Source: SAR324 cluster bacterium
Lineage (GTDB): Bacteria; SAR324; NAC60-12
Direction of reading: 5' to 3'
Length of the DNA: 64,000 bases
Assembly: GCA_015231885.1 (NCBI GenBank)
Contig: JADGAT010000001.1
Span: 153,436-217,435, forward strand
A program made the position numbers and the translations under genes. Under the pieces are notes generated by a model, which did not search any database, was not told the DNA's origin, and worked only from the letters and a program-made list of their open reading frames with translations. The stretch's first letter is position 1. Each line of letters starts with the position of its first letter. Positions 35,056-43,776 of this stretch are shown one piece after another.

Positions 35056-36953
35056 GGTATCCTTAATTCTTTTAGTGATAGAGGTGGAAACCGGAAGAAT
35101 AAATCTTCGGCATCCAAAGCAAGATTTCGGTTATAAAATGGATCATGGTGCAGGCGAGATCCCCATCTTTTCTGCATCGTTTCAATTTCTTGGTGGACTC
35201 GTTTCTGCTGGTCAGGAGTGGTGTCTTGCCCTCTACTCAAGGATTCATGATGAATCATTTTTACTGTAGGTAGAAAAATATTAGAGTAACCATTTTGTTG
35301 CAAGCGCAAACAGAAATCCACATCATTGAATGCCACTCTCAAATACTCGGCATCCATTCCATCAACTTGATGATATAATTCCCTGCGGACCATCAGGCAA
35401 GCAGCAGTAACAGCACTGACCTCATGTGTATTTTCCAAGCATAAACTATACCCCTGATCGGTTTTGTGGGCAAAGCGATGGGTATGGCCTGCAACCCCAA
35501 ATATACCTGTAGTGACACCGGCATGCTGAAGCAATCCATTTGGATAATAGAGCTTCGCTCCAATTGCGCCATGTTGGGGGTATTGGGCATAGGCCAACAT
35601 CCATTCTAACCATTTTGGTGTGATGACTTCAATATCATTATTCAACAAAACTAAAAAGTCCCCATTTGCGCGAGAGGCAGCAATGTTGTTGATGGCAGAA
35701 TAGTTGAAGTCATGGGGGTAGTCCATTACTTTGAGTTGAGGATGTTTATCTACCAGGTGTGTTACTTGTTGCCTGGTGGATGCCTGGCTTTGATTGTCTA
35801 CTAAAAGAATTTCGAAGTGCTGGTAAGTTGTTTTTTTGAGGATAGAGGCAATTGCCTTATGCAATATGGCAAATTGATCCCGAAAAGGAATAATTATGGA
35901 AACCAAAGGAGTTGTTTTTAAAGTTGGGAAGAGGGTGGTAGTGTGTGTCTGGGCATTATAAGTGACAATTGCATTAATTTTACGCCGTTGGAGGGTATTT
36001 TGTATTTGTTCTAAGGTTCCTTTCTCTTGTCGTAAGCCATACCACTGATTGGCTAAAGAATTGGGTGATTTATCTGCCCAATGATGATACAAGACTTGGG
36101 GGATGTGCAAAATACGATTTGCTGAAGTCTGCTCGCTTATTCGAAGGATTAGATCATATAATGGCACACTACTTTGCGGATCAATTCCTCCTGTTTTTTG
36201 TACGAGATCATGTCGAAATACGCATAAGTTTTGGATGTAATTGTGTGTTAGAAAATACCATGGGGACCAATTCGGTTTGAAGCATGGAGACAAATATGTT
36301 TGGTGATGATTGAAGTGATCATGATCTGTATAAATGAGGTCTGCTTCATGGTTTTGTAAGAGACAAACTACTTCATGCAAAGCATGCGCTGCCAATTGAT
36401 CTCCCGCAAACAAAATTATAACCCATTCCCCATCTCTTTTTGTTATCATTTGGTTGAGCTTGGAAGTGAAGGAAATACCTTGGGGGATTAATTCATAACG
36501 TATGTGGTTGCCTGGATCGGTTTTCAGATTCGGTATCCACGAAAAAAGTGATGCTGCTGTGTGAAATGACTCTACTAGGAGTTGTAGGTTCCAATGAGGA
36601 TAAGTTTGTTTTTGAATGGAAGTAAGAGACCGTTCTAGCGAATTATAGAGTATGTGAAGAGGCATGTTGGCTTCACTTCCAAGTAAAAAAATATTAATTT
36701 CAGGGTGATAATGCCATGAATTGATTTCTGTTTTCCATTCTTGTTGTTCGGGATAGGAAATGTAATGTTTCCATTGGTGATAAATCCACTGTTGACAAAT
36801 AGGATTAATTTTTTGATAGATCCGCCCTTTTTTCCAATAAACTTGCCATCTTGGCCCTTGCAGACGCACATAAATTCTACGTAATACGGCAAGGCCTCCT
36901 GCCGTTTGCCAGTATTCGGCAATATGACAAATTTTAGTAAATAACCATTTCAT
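35052..36953 (-). CDS. double-domain family 2 glycosyltransferase
   Basis: Two GT-A (GT2) domains in tandem. The first (about residues 80-290) ends in the family-like YTDHDHFN, FKPNWSPWYFLTHNYIQNL and LVQKTGGIDP. The second (about 330-600) opens PLVSIIIPFRDQFAILHKAI, with LLNNDIEVITPKWLEWML carrying the Asp motif and GGxDxx-like VDGMDAEYLRVAFNDVDFCLRL. No membrane segment is evident. The Met at 36953 is used because the earlier start runs into the divergent MurG-like gene. It is the first gene of a GT2-rfbA-rfbB run, suggesting surface polysaccharide or glycan modification with a dTDP-sugar. Confidence 0.88.
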   Translation of the reverse strand: MKWLFTKICHIAEYWQTAGGLAVLRRIYVRLQGPRWQVYWKKGRIYQKINPICQQWIYHQWKHYISYPEQQEWKTEINSWHYHPEINIFLLGSEANMPLHILYNSLERSLTSIQKQTYPHWNLQLLVESFHTAASLFSWIPNLKTDPGNHIRYELIPQGISFTSKLNQMITKRDGEWVIILFAGDQLAAHALHEVVCLLQNHEADLIYTDHDHFNHHQTYLSPCFKPNWSPWYFLTHNYIQNLCVFRHDLVQKTGGIDPQSSVPLYDLILRISEQTSANRILHIPQVLYHHWADKSPNSLANQWYGLRQEKGTLEQIQNTLQRRKINAIVTYNAQTHTTTLFPTLKTTPLVSIIIPFRDQFAILHKAIASILKKTTYQHFEILLVDNQSQASTRQQVTHLVDKHPQLKVMDYPHDFNYSAINNIAASRANGDFLVLLNNDIEVITPKWLEWMLAYAQYPQHGAIGAKLYYPNGLLQHAGVTTGIFGVAGHTHRFAHKTDQGYSLCLENTHEVSAVTAACLMVRRELYHQVDGMDAEYLRVAFNDVDFCLRLQQNGYSNIFLPTVKMIHHESLSRGQDTTPDQQKRVHQEIETMQKRWGSRLHHDPFYNRNLALDAEDLFFRFPPLSLKELRIP

Positions 36954-36993
36954 TGTGAATTTGAATATTAAGTCGTTTAAGATTAAGGAAATA

Positions 36994-38076
36994 ATGCAAA
37001 ATGCATCATTACGGATCATGTTTACAGGTGGTGGCTCTGGTGGGCCAACAACCCCATTATTAGCAGTCTATAACGAATTGATCAAACGCTTCGGGAAAGA
37101 ACGACTGAATGCGTTGTTTCTGGGAACTATTGATGGCCCTGAAAAGGAGATGGTTCAAGGAGTAGGGTTGCCGTTTCATAGCATCCCTTCTGGCAAGCTG
37201 CGCCGATATTGGAGTTGGAAAAATTTGATTGATCCGTTTTATGTGCTCTTTGGATTTATAATCGGATTGATCCAATTGATCCAGTTTCGTCCAAATGTTG
37301 TTGTGTCTGCAGGAAGTTTTGTTAGTGTACCCGTTGCTTATGCGGCCTGGGTTTTGAAAATTCCTCATATCATTCTCCAAATGGATGTTCGTCCTGGTTT
37401 GGCCAATCAAATAATGGCGCCTGTGAGTCAAAATTCAGCATATTTGTTTGATCAAACAAAATTTCGTTTTCCTCCGAAGGAACAACAAAAAATAGGCCCT
37501 GTTGTTCGTTCTGAAATTTGTGAAGCTTCCGGCAACAAAGCTAATGATCAGTTTAATCTGAAACCAGATAAGCCTATGTTATTGATAACTGGTGGCGGGC
37601 AAGGCGCCTTGGGACTTAATCAAGCCATTGAACCAGTGTTAGAATTTTTATTAGAACATTTTCAGGTGGTTCATTTAACAGGCACAACTCATACTGCGGC
37701 CAATTGTTCGCATCCCGATTATCATCACCATGCTTTTATAAATGAAGGAATGGGTAATCTTTTAGCTCGTAGTGATTTGGTGATAACACGTGCAGGATTA
37801 GGTATTTTGGGAGAATTAGCCTATCTCGCTAAGGATGTCATTATGGTTCCACTTCCAGGAAGTCACCAGGAAAATAATTGTCATGCCATCGTCGCAGCAG
37901 CAGCAGGAGTTTATTTGCCGCAACAGCAACTTCTCAACGAGGGAGTCAGCTGGTGGAAAAATTTCCTAAATAGTCACCAGCCTGGTACCTTAGGCAGCAA
38001 TCTGCGACAGTTTTTACCTCCGGGCGGTACAGAAGCATTTGTGAATATAATTCTTAAGTATACTGCTCCAGAGTAA
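36994..38076 (+). CDS. MurG-like UDP-GlcNAc glycosyltransferase with altered glycine loop
   Basis: Resembles MurG, the lipid II-forming GT-B enzyme on the inner face of the inner membrane. Shared features are an N-terminal glycine loop, LPFHSIPSGKLRRYWSW, PNVVVSAGSFVSVPVAYAA, ITGGGQGALGLNQAI and ITRAGLGILGELAYLAKDV. In E. coli the loop reads GGTGGH; here it is GGSGGP (Pro18 in place of the His). The end LPGSHQENNCHAIVAA is MurG-like. AAGGA lies five bases before the ATG at 36994. It is far from any cell-wall cluster but 1.3 kb from ftsW. It may be the main MurG of this organism or a paralogue; I cannot tell. Confidence 0.7.
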   Translation: MQNASLRIMFTGGGSGGPTTPLLAVYNELIKRFGKERLNALFLGTIDGPEKEMVQGVGLPFHSIPSGKLRRYWSWKNLIDPFYVLFGFIIGLIQLIQFRPNVVVSAGSFVSVPVAYAAWVLKIPHIILQMDVRPGLANQIMAPVSQNSAYLFDQTKFRFPPKEQQKIGPVVRSEICEASGNKANDQFNLKPDKPMLLITGGGQGALGLNQAIEPVLEFLLEHFQVVHLTGTTHTAANCSHPDYHHHAFINEGMGNLLARSDLVITRAGLGILGELAYLAKDVIMVPLPGSHQENNCHAIVAAAAGVYLPQQQLLNEGVSWWKNFLNSHQPGTLGSNLRQFLPPGGTEAFVNIILKYTAPE

Positions 38077-38121
38077 ATTTGATTTCTAAGAAAAAATTTA
38101 TTTTTAAATCAGAAAGGTTCT

Positions 38122-38313
38122 ATGAAATATCGGGTATATGTCAAAGAAATATGGATCCAGCCCTACATTGTGGAAGCCAATAGTAAAGCACACGCAAAGA
38201 GTTTAGTAGAAACTTCACGAACACAGGCTACTGCCACTGTTCGTAAAGAACCATTGCCTTCTCGACAGTGGGGCGTGATTGGTCCTGAAAAATGGGAAGT
38301 AGAAGAATTATAA
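38122..38313 (+). CDS. small protein of unknown function
   Basis: A 63-residue basic protein with a good AAAGG ribosome site five bases before the ATG and a location 45 bp downstream of the MurG-like gene on the same strand. The sequence opens YRVYVKEIWIQPYIVEANSK and continues with HAKSLVETSR, then ends in an acidic EKWEVEEL. It has no membrane segment. The strand-helix-strand look of the first 35 residues resembles small ferredoxin-like folds. No family was recognised. Confidence 0.6.
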   Translation: MKYRVYVKEIWIQPYIVEANSKAHAKSLVETSRTQATATVRKEPLPSRQWGVIGPEKWEVEEL

Positions 38314-38375
38314 TAACTGCGGGCTTCCTTAATTCAAGAAGAATGTAAGGAAGCATATCGGTAGTGTAGAAGAAC

Positions 38376-38882
38376 TCAATGCAGATTTGCCAACACCTGA
38401 TCAGGATTTGTTTGCATATCAAAGAAGGTTGGAGGAATATCCAATGCCCTGGATATTCTTCCCAGTGAAGGTTCCGAGACTTCAGCAGTATGAGATTCCC
38501 AACTTTTGACAGTTTGGATGGCAAATCCAAATTCATAAGAAAATGCTTCAATTGACATCCCTCGCAAGAGCCGAGCGTATTTGATGCGATCTCCTATTTT
38601 ATTCAGGTCTAAATTGGCATCCAACCCCATTTCTTTAACGGAGATGTTCAAAACTTTAGCAATTTCACTATATTTTGTTAGCTTAGGAGTGGAATGACCC
38701 GTTTCCCAGTTTTTAACAGCAGTCAGGGATACATTGAGCTTGCGTGCCAACTCTTTGCGAGTCAATCCGACAGATTCTCTCCATTGAAGCATTTTTTCTC
38801 CAAAAGACAGCTCTTGGTTCTCGTCCTCTGGGGTTTGCTGAGCGATTTCGTTTGCCTGTGCAGTTGCGATGTTATTGTCCAT
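38376..38882 (-). CDS. double-HTH XRE family transcriptional regulator
   Basis: A 168-residue protein with two helix-turn-helix domains of the Cro/C1 type. The first (about residues 36-85) reads LTRKELARKLNVSLTAVKNW; the second (about 95-150) reads GMSIEAFSYEFGFAIQTVKS. A short acidic N-terminus comes before. Duplicated-HTH regulators often bind long or paired operators. It has its own promoter (38969-38997), and an inverted repeat ATCCCA/TGGGAT lies between promoter and start codon, a good candidate for autoregulation. Its target is unknown. It converges on the small gene at 38122. Confidence 0.85.
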   Translation of the reverse strand: MDNNIATAQANEIAQQTPEDENQELSFGEKMLQWRESVGLTRKELARKLNVSLTAVKNWETGHSTPKLTKYSEIAKVLNISVKEMGLDANLDLNKIGDRIKYARLLRGMSIEAFSYEFGFAIQTVKSWESHTAEVSEPSLGRISRALDIPPTFFDMQTNPDQVLANLH

Positions 38883-38926
38883 GCTGATACTTCTGTTTAT
38901 TAAAAATTCTTAAAATATATTTTGAT

Positions 38927-38948
38927 ATCCCAATGATTTTTATGGGAT
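38927..38948 (-). promoter_or_regulatory. candidate operator of the double-HTH regulator
   Basis: Inverted repeat ATCCCA (38927-38932) and TGGGAT (38943-38948) separated by 10 bp, located between the promoter at 38969-38997 and the start codon at 38882. Position suggests binding by the regulator itself; this is inference. Confidence 0.35.
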
Positions 38949-38968
38949 GCCTTTTGATTACAACAACT

Positions 38969-38997
38969 AATATACTTCATTTTCCTTTTTGATTCAA
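38969..38997 (-). promoter_or_regulatory. sigma70-type promoter of the double-HTH regulator
   Basis: On the minus strand TTGAAT (38992-38997), a 17-bp spacer and TATATT (38969-38974). Transcription would start about 80 bp before the gene. The rest of the 490-bp gap between this gene and ftsW (38998-39374) has no coding frame that I can support; it holds only the inverted repeat at 39276-39306. Confidence 0.5.
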
Positions 38998-39275
38998 TAG
39001 TCCGGGCCGTTTTCCGTATAATTCATCAAAATGCTAACAAGAATTGACAGGAATTGAAAGCATATGGATTTGTAATGTTTACTATCTCACAACGCGTGGG
39101 ATAGAAGCATTAATAAGTCAGGAAATGATTTCGATATTATTTTATCACCCTGCTTACCAATCTATAAAATGGAGGAAATGAAGTGCGGTTATTTATATAA
39201 AATTAGCTTGATTTTTAATGATTTTCCACAGATTGTCAACGATTTTTATCTAAAAAATATAAAATTCCAAATACA

Positions 39276-39306
39276 TAGAGTAGAAAGCCTTGTGTTTTCT
39301 ACTCTA
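39276..39306. terminator. inverted repeat downstream of ftsW, possible terminator
   Basis: Perfect 11-bp arms TAGAGTAGAAA and TTTCTACTCTA with a 9-nt loop, about 70 bp past the ftsW stop. On the plus strand a T run (ATTTTTTC) lies about 10 bp further on; on the minus strand only scattered Ts follow. Termination of ftsW is plausible but unproven. Confidence 0.45.
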
Positions 39307-39374
39307 GCAGAAACATTAATTTTTTCGTGAGTATCGCCCAAAAGAAGATTTTCAATGAAAGAATGGTATTTGTA

Positions 39375-40469
39375 TTAATGACGAAAGGATTCTTGGCTGA
39401 TATTTAATAAAAGGCCCACCATAAAAAGGGAAGTAATTAGTGATGTTCCTCCTGCACTGATAAAAGGAAGAGGCAGTCCCTTTGTAGGCAAAAGCCCTGT
39501 AACAACAAATAAGTTTAACAAAATTTGTAAACTGATGGAAGTAGTGATACCAAAAGCTAAGTATTTACCAAAATTGTTGTTCACGTGCCATGCAATCATA
39601 TACCCCCTCCATATGAGCACGGCAAACAACAGAATAAGTATACAGACACGTAAAAACCCCATTTCTTCTCCAATAATTGCAAAAATAAAATCGGTATGTG
39701 CATCTGGAAGAAAAAATAATTTTTGAAGACTTTGACTTAGTCCCCTTCCAAACCAGCCTCCTGTACCCAGAGCAATAAAAGATTGGATGATCTGAAATCC
39801 TGAATCCAGTGGATCATCCCATGGGTCAAGAAAAGCCAAAAAACGCCGAAGGCGGTAAGCTTGACTGGCAATTAAAAAAACAGCAATCATCGATACGCAA
39901 ATTAAACTTCCAAAAATATGGATGGGTTTTCCTCCCCCAATATAAATCATTAATAAAACAGTCATAGAAATTAAGACGACTGTTCCAAAATCAGGTTGTA
40001 ACAGCACCAAAAACAAATAGGTACCAATGACAATGAAGTTTGGACTGATTCCTCGAAAAAAAGACGTTAAAAGCTCCTGTTTCCTATTCAAATAAGATGC
40101 AACATAAAAAATAAGGACAATTTTAAGAATTTCGGCAGGCTGCACCCCTATCATGTAAAACCTCAACCAACGCCTCGCCCCTTTGACTTCATAACCGACT
40201 CCGGGAATTAGTACTAAAACCAATAAAATTAATGTAATGATCATTATCCAAGGAATTTTTTTTTCCCACTGGTGGTAGTTCACGCGTAAGCCAATGAATA
40301 AAGCGATGACACCCACAGCCAAGTGAAGCAAATGTTTTTTTAAAAAAAAGGAAGTATCTTGAAAGTGCATCTCTGCAAAAACGGCACTGGTACTGTAAAT
40401 CATGACGGTGCCAAAAAGCGTTAAGGCCAAGACACAGAAACTAAGGTAGGAATCGTATTGGGATTTCAT
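39375..40469 (-). CDS. ftsW: SEDS-family peptidoglycan glycosyltransferase FtsW
   Basis: A ten-segment inner-membrane protein acting at the division septum with its class B PBP partner. Motifs fit FtsW rather than RodA: GVQPAEILKIV, LLQPDFGTVV, GFQIIQSFIALGTGGWFGRG, LPDAHTDFIFAIIGEEMGF and LPTKGLPLPFISAGGTSL. The Lys-Gly in the last motif is the FtsW-type choice. The Met at 40469 (MKSQYDSYLSF) leaves a normal 364-residue protein; an in-frame start at 40553 would add a 28-residue tail and cannot be excluded. It is outside a dcw cluster in this window, although a MurG-like gene is nearby. Confidence 0.92.
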   Translation of the reverse strand: MKSQYDSYLSFCVLALTLFGTVMIYSTSAVFAEMHFQDTSFFLKKHLLHLAVGVIALFIGLRVNYHQWEKKIPWIMIITLILLVLVLIPGVGYEVKGARRWLRFYMIGVQPAEILKIVLIFYVASYLNRKQELLTSFFRGISPNFIVIGTYLFLVLLQPDFGTVVLISMTVLLMIYIGGGKPIHIFGSLICVSMIAVFLIASQAYRLRRFLAFLDPWDDPLDSGFQIIQSFIALGTGGWFGRGLSQSLQKLFFLPDAHTDFIFAIIGEEMGFLRVCILILLFAVLIWRGYMIAWHVNNNFGKYLAFGITTSISLQILLNLFVVTGLLPTKGLPLPFISAGGTSLITSLFMVGLLLNISQESFRH

Positions 40470-40752
40470 TAGTTTTGACAGAGAGGGATGGTGTGAATAT
40501 TTAAATAAATACCATTGATGTCCATTATGGTCAAACTTCAAAGTAAATATCAATAGAATCGAACAAAAATGAGATAATGCGATTCTAGTATAATAGAGTT
40601 TTCAACTTTATCGAAAGTTTGCTAAGAAGAATACATTATAACAAGTTTTGCAGCTTTTATGAAACTGCACTCAGCTGGTTCATTGAAATACCGTATCAAG
40701 AAAAAGATCTGGGATATGGGATGTTTAGTTACTCATATAACCAAAAGGAGCA

Positions 40753-41154
40753 ATGGAATACGCAAAAATATTAGTTGTTGATGACGACAAAAACATGACG
40801 CTTATTTTAAGCGAAATTTTAAAAGATTTAGGCCATGATGTGGTAACAGCTCATACTGCAGAAAGGGCTATGGAGCTAGTCGAATCGGAAGAATTTTATA
40901 TTGTGATTACTGATTTGCAATTGCCTGGTATGTCAGGAGTTGATTTATTGAGATTTGTGAAGGGGTTTAATAATTTAATTCAAGTATTCATCATGACGGC
41001 CCATAGTAATAAACAGAGGGTTATAGAATGTTTGAAAGCGGGAGCAACAGACTATTTTGAAAAACCTTTCAACACAGAGGATGTTGTTGTCTCTATGCAG
41101 GCAGCTATCCGCAGGGTACACAAATGGGCAAAGCTTGTAATCAATACAGGATAG
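40753..41154 (+). CDS. single-domain response regulator (CheY-like receiver)
   Basis: A 133-residue receiver domain with no output domain. Phosphorylation site Asp54 lies in VITDLQLPGMSG; the acidic pocket is VVDDDK (residues 8-13); the switch residues are Thr82 (IMTAHS) and Lys104 (FEKPF). The extra C-terminal residues RRVHKWAKLVI follow the normal end. It could act in chemotaxis or in a phosphorelay; no kinase is adjacent. It has an AAGGAG ribosome site. The small lipoprotein gene starts 20 bp downstream. Confidence 0.92.
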   Translation: MEYAKILVVDDDKNMTLILSEILKDLGHDVVTAHTAERAMELVESEEFYIVITDLQLPGMSGVDLLRFVKGFNNLIQVFIMTAHSNKQRVIECLKAGATDYFEKPFNTEDVVVSMQAAIRRVHKWAKLVINTG

Positions 41155-41173
41155 TAAAATATACGCAGTTGCC

Positions 41174-41416
41174 ATGTTCTATTTTAAAAATATAGTACCC
41201 ATAGTCCTATTTTTATTGTCAGGAATTGCAAGCTGCAGCAGCAACGATGTCGACATAATTGATCGTTCCTGGGCCAAAGCAGAGGACAGCTGTATTTATG
41301 AATCAGACTCTCCTCCTTTACGCCGTGCGATCAATTATGTGGATACCGAGTTATGCGGCCGCCGTGTTTTAGAGAAAAAAGAAAGAAAAAAACGGTTGCG
41401 GGATTTATTAAATTGA
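41174..41416 (+). CDS. small putative lipoprotein
   Basis: An 80-residue protein with a lipoprotein signal (MFYFKNIVPIVLFLLSG then IASC, lipobox at Cys21). The mature part is short and charged, contains two more cysteines (SCIYES and ELCGRR) and ends in a basic KERKKRLRDLL helix. No family is recognised. No clear ribosome site precedes the ATG; with the gene 20 bp upstream, translation may be coupled to the receiver protein. Confidence 0.6.
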   Translation: MFYFKNIVPIVLFLLSGIASCSSNDVDIIDRSWAKAEDSCIYESDSPPLRRAINYVDTELCGRRVLEKKERKKRLRDLLN

Positions 41417-41607
41417 TGCTCAGCATCCCTTTAAAACTTGTTATTCCAGATCAGATTGAGTAAAAAAATGGTTTAACTTTTTTCAGCGACAAGAAACCTA
41501 TCTAACTGTCAAAATATCTTATCATTACCCTTATACTTTGTCGTCTATCATGAAGAGGCTTGGGGTTGGCAGAAAAATATTAAATTTCTAGAAGAAGGAG
41601 CATACCC

Positions 41608-42816
41608 ATGGAAAGAATTGGAGTTATTACAAGTGGTGGTGACTGCGGTGGTTTAAACGCAGTAGTGAAAGGTACTGCATACATGGCGAATAATCAAGGC
41701 ATGGAAGCGGTGGTGATTCCCAATGGATACGCAGGTCTGTATAACCTTATCAAGATGGAAAAATTGGTTGCCCTCACCCCAGCCAGACTCGACCAGTTTT
41801 CCTCCAACTTTGCAGGGTCAGAAGCAGGACACTCTCGAGTTAAAGTGAAAAACATTAAGGATCCGGAAAAATATAACCGTATTAAAGAAGGTATGAAAAA
41901 ATTCAATATCATTGGTCTGGTGATCAGCGGAGGAGATGACACAGGCAGCGTCATGGTTGACTTAGACAATGAAGGAATCCGATGTATTCACGCTCCGAAA
42001 ACCATGGATCTTGACTTGCAAACATATTCTGTTGGTGGGGATTCCACAATCAACAGAATCGCACAAATTGTTCAGGACTTAAAAACGACTGGCCGAACCC
42101 ACAATCGCATTGTTGTCACAGAAGTATTCGGCCGTTATGCGGGTCACACGGCATTTCGTGGTGGTGTCGCTGGTGAAGCCGATTGTATTCTGATCCCTGA
42201 AATTCCAGCGGACTGGGAGGAAGTATACAGAAGAGTAAAACGCAGATTTACCCGCAGAATTCGATTGAGCGATGTGAGGGCAGGAACTTATACTATTGTT
42301 GTCGCGGAAGGTTTGCGAAATGCAGATGGATCCGAAATAGTGGATGAATCGGCTGGTGTTGATTCGTTTGGACATAAAAAGCTGGCAGGAGCAGGTAAGT
42401 TTGTATGTCAAGAACTTAACAAACGTTTTAAAACGGATCCTGAAATCAAGGAATTCATGCGTGATACCAATCAAATGGTAGAAGGTTTGTATGAAGCTCC
42501 AGAAGTACGAGAAGTACGTCCTGGGCATCTGGTTCGCTCAGGTATGTCGTCTGCATACGATACCAGCTTTGGATGGGAAGCAGGAGCAGGATCTGTATTG
42601 CTTTTGCTAGGCGGAAAAAGCGGCTACACAATAGTTGGTGTGGATGGTCATAAAATTAGATATATCAAATCAGCAGAAGCTATTGTACCGAGGCATGTCG
42701 ATTTAGAGCAAATAGCACTATATGAACAGCTTGGCATCTGCTTTGGCCGTCCTGTGGAAGAATTCCATCCTCAGTTTATTGAAGAAAAACGAAAAATAAC
42801 AAGAATATACGGTTAA
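41608..42816 (+). CDS. pfp: 6-phosphofructokinase, pyrophosphate-dependent type
   Basis: Phosphorylates fructose 6-phosphate. Motifs: ITSGGDCGGLNA at the N-terminus, ISGGDDTGS with Asp110-Asp111, and APKTMDLD with Lys131 and the catalytic Asp134, then SVGGDSTINR and the distal RPGHLVRSG. An Asp in the GGDD position and a Lys in PKT are the known markers of pyrophosphate-using enzymes, in contrast to GGDG and PGT in ATP enzymes. So PPi use, and reversible glycolytic/gluconeogenic function, is the likely reading. A strong AAGAAGGAG ribosome site precedes the ATG. Confidence 0.88.
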   Translation: MERIGVITSGGDCGGLNAVVKGTAYMANNQGMEAVVIPNGYAGLYNLIKMEKLVALTPARLDQFSSNFAGSEAGHSRVKVKNIKDPEKYNRIKEGMKKFNIIGLVISGGDDTGSVMVDLDNEGIRCIHAPKTMDLDLQTYSVGGDSTINRIAQIVQDLKTTGRTHNRIVVTEVFGRYAGHTAFRGGVAGEADCILIPEIPADWEEVYRRVKRRFTRRIRLSDVRAGTYTIVVAEGLRNADGSEIVDESAGVDSFGHKKLAGAGKFVCQELNKRFKTDPEIKEFMRDTNQMVEGLYEAPEVREVRPGHLVRSGMSSAYDTSFGWEAGAGSVLLLLGGKSGYTIVGVDGHKIRYIKSAEAIVPRHVDLEQIALYEQLGICFGRPVEEFHPQFIEEKRKITRIYG

Positions 42817-42863
42817 TCCAATACTGAACCATCCATTCCTAAAAAATAAAAGGTTTTTCAATT

Positions 42864-43052
42864 TTAGTTCATTCCTGAATAAGCGGCTGTTGCTAACTGA
42901 GTGACAGCTGCAGATTTTTCTTTGGTGGGGTTGAGCTGAATGAAAAAACCAGGAGCGCTATACCATCCAGAAAAACGTTTAACCCAAGCTGCTTCCCACA
43001 ATAGAATCATACGATCTCGCTGAACTTCATCAATAGTTGAGTTTGCCCACAT
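42864..43052 (-). CDS. small hypothetical protein antisense to the lolD leader (uncertain)
   Basis: A 62-residue open frame filling most of the 234-bp gap between pfp and lolD. Its start codon overlaps that of lolD in the palindrome CATG (43050-43053). An AGG lies a few bases upstream as a weak ribosome site. The sequence has no low-complexity or stop-poor shadow character, with segments such as ILLWEAAWVKRFSGWYSAPG, and no membrane segment. No family is recognised. If real, lolD and this gene cannot both have conventional leaders in the same region. Confidence 0.35.
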   Translation of the reverse strand: MWANSTIDEVQRDRMILLWEAAWVKRFSGWYSAPGFFIQLNPTKEKSAAVTQLATAAYSGMN

Positions 43053-43752
43053 GGTACCTACCCAGATTAAGGTTAGCCGTCTTCACAAAAGTTACCATGA
43101 TGGAGAGGGGCGAGAATTACATATTCTAAAAGGAATCGATCTGGAAATATCTAAAGGAGCAACGGTTGCAATTGTTGGTGCTTCTGGTACAGGGAAAAGT
43201 ACGTTTTTGCATTTGCTGGGGGCATTGGATGTTGCAGATAAAGGAAAAATTGAAATTGATGGAGACGAATTGTCCGAAATGAAACGCGATGAGATTGCGC
43301 GTTTTCGTAATCAGCAGGTGGCATTTATTTTTCAATTTCATCATCTACTTAACGATTTTACGGCATTGGAAAATGTAATCATGCCATTACGAATTAATAA
43401 TTGCCCCATAAACAAAGCAAATAAAATTGCTCAAGACTTATTGGTAAAAGTGGGGTTGGAAGAGCGCCTTCATCACAAACCATTTCAACTTTCTGGTGGT
43501 GAACAACAGCGTGTTGCGATTGCGAGGGCTATCTCCAATTCTCCACAAATTCTTTTAGCAGATGAACCTACGGGAAATCTGGATCAGGAAACCGGTCAGC
43601 AAATTTTTAATTTGTTGCTGGAATTGAATAGAGATTATAACATTACACTTATTGTGATTACGCACAACCCTGCTTTGGCGGCATCTATGCAGCTTCAGTA
43701 TAAAATGGCTGACGGTTTGCTTCATCCAATCACAAAAATCCCAATCTACTAA
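43051..43752 (+). CDS. lolD: lipoprotein-releasing ABC transporter ATP-binding protein LolD
   Basis: ATPase of the LolCDE complex that extracts outer-membrane lipoproteins from the inner membrane. Walker A is GASGTGKS (43-50), signature LSGGEQQRVAIARA, and Walker B ILLADEPTGNLD. The segment QFHHLLNDFTALENVIMPL is typical of LolD. No lolC or lolE is in this window, so they must be elsewhere. Relatives such as MacB or FtsE ATPases are less likely given that segment. bamA follows after 24 bp, suggesting an envelope-biogenesis unit. Confidence 0.88.
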   Translation: MVPTQIKVSRLHKSYHDGEGRELHILKGIDLEISKGATVAIVGASGTGKSTFLHLLGALDVADKGKIEIDGDELSEMKRDEIARFRNQQVAFIFQFHHLLNDFTALENVIMPLRINNCPINKANKIAQDLLVKVGLEERLHHKPFQLSGGEQQRVAIARAISNSPQILLADEPTGNLDQETGQQIFNLLLELNRDYNITLIVITHNPALAASMQLQYKMADGLLHPITKIPIY

Positions 43753-43776
43753 ACTCTTCACGTCTTAATAAAACTT

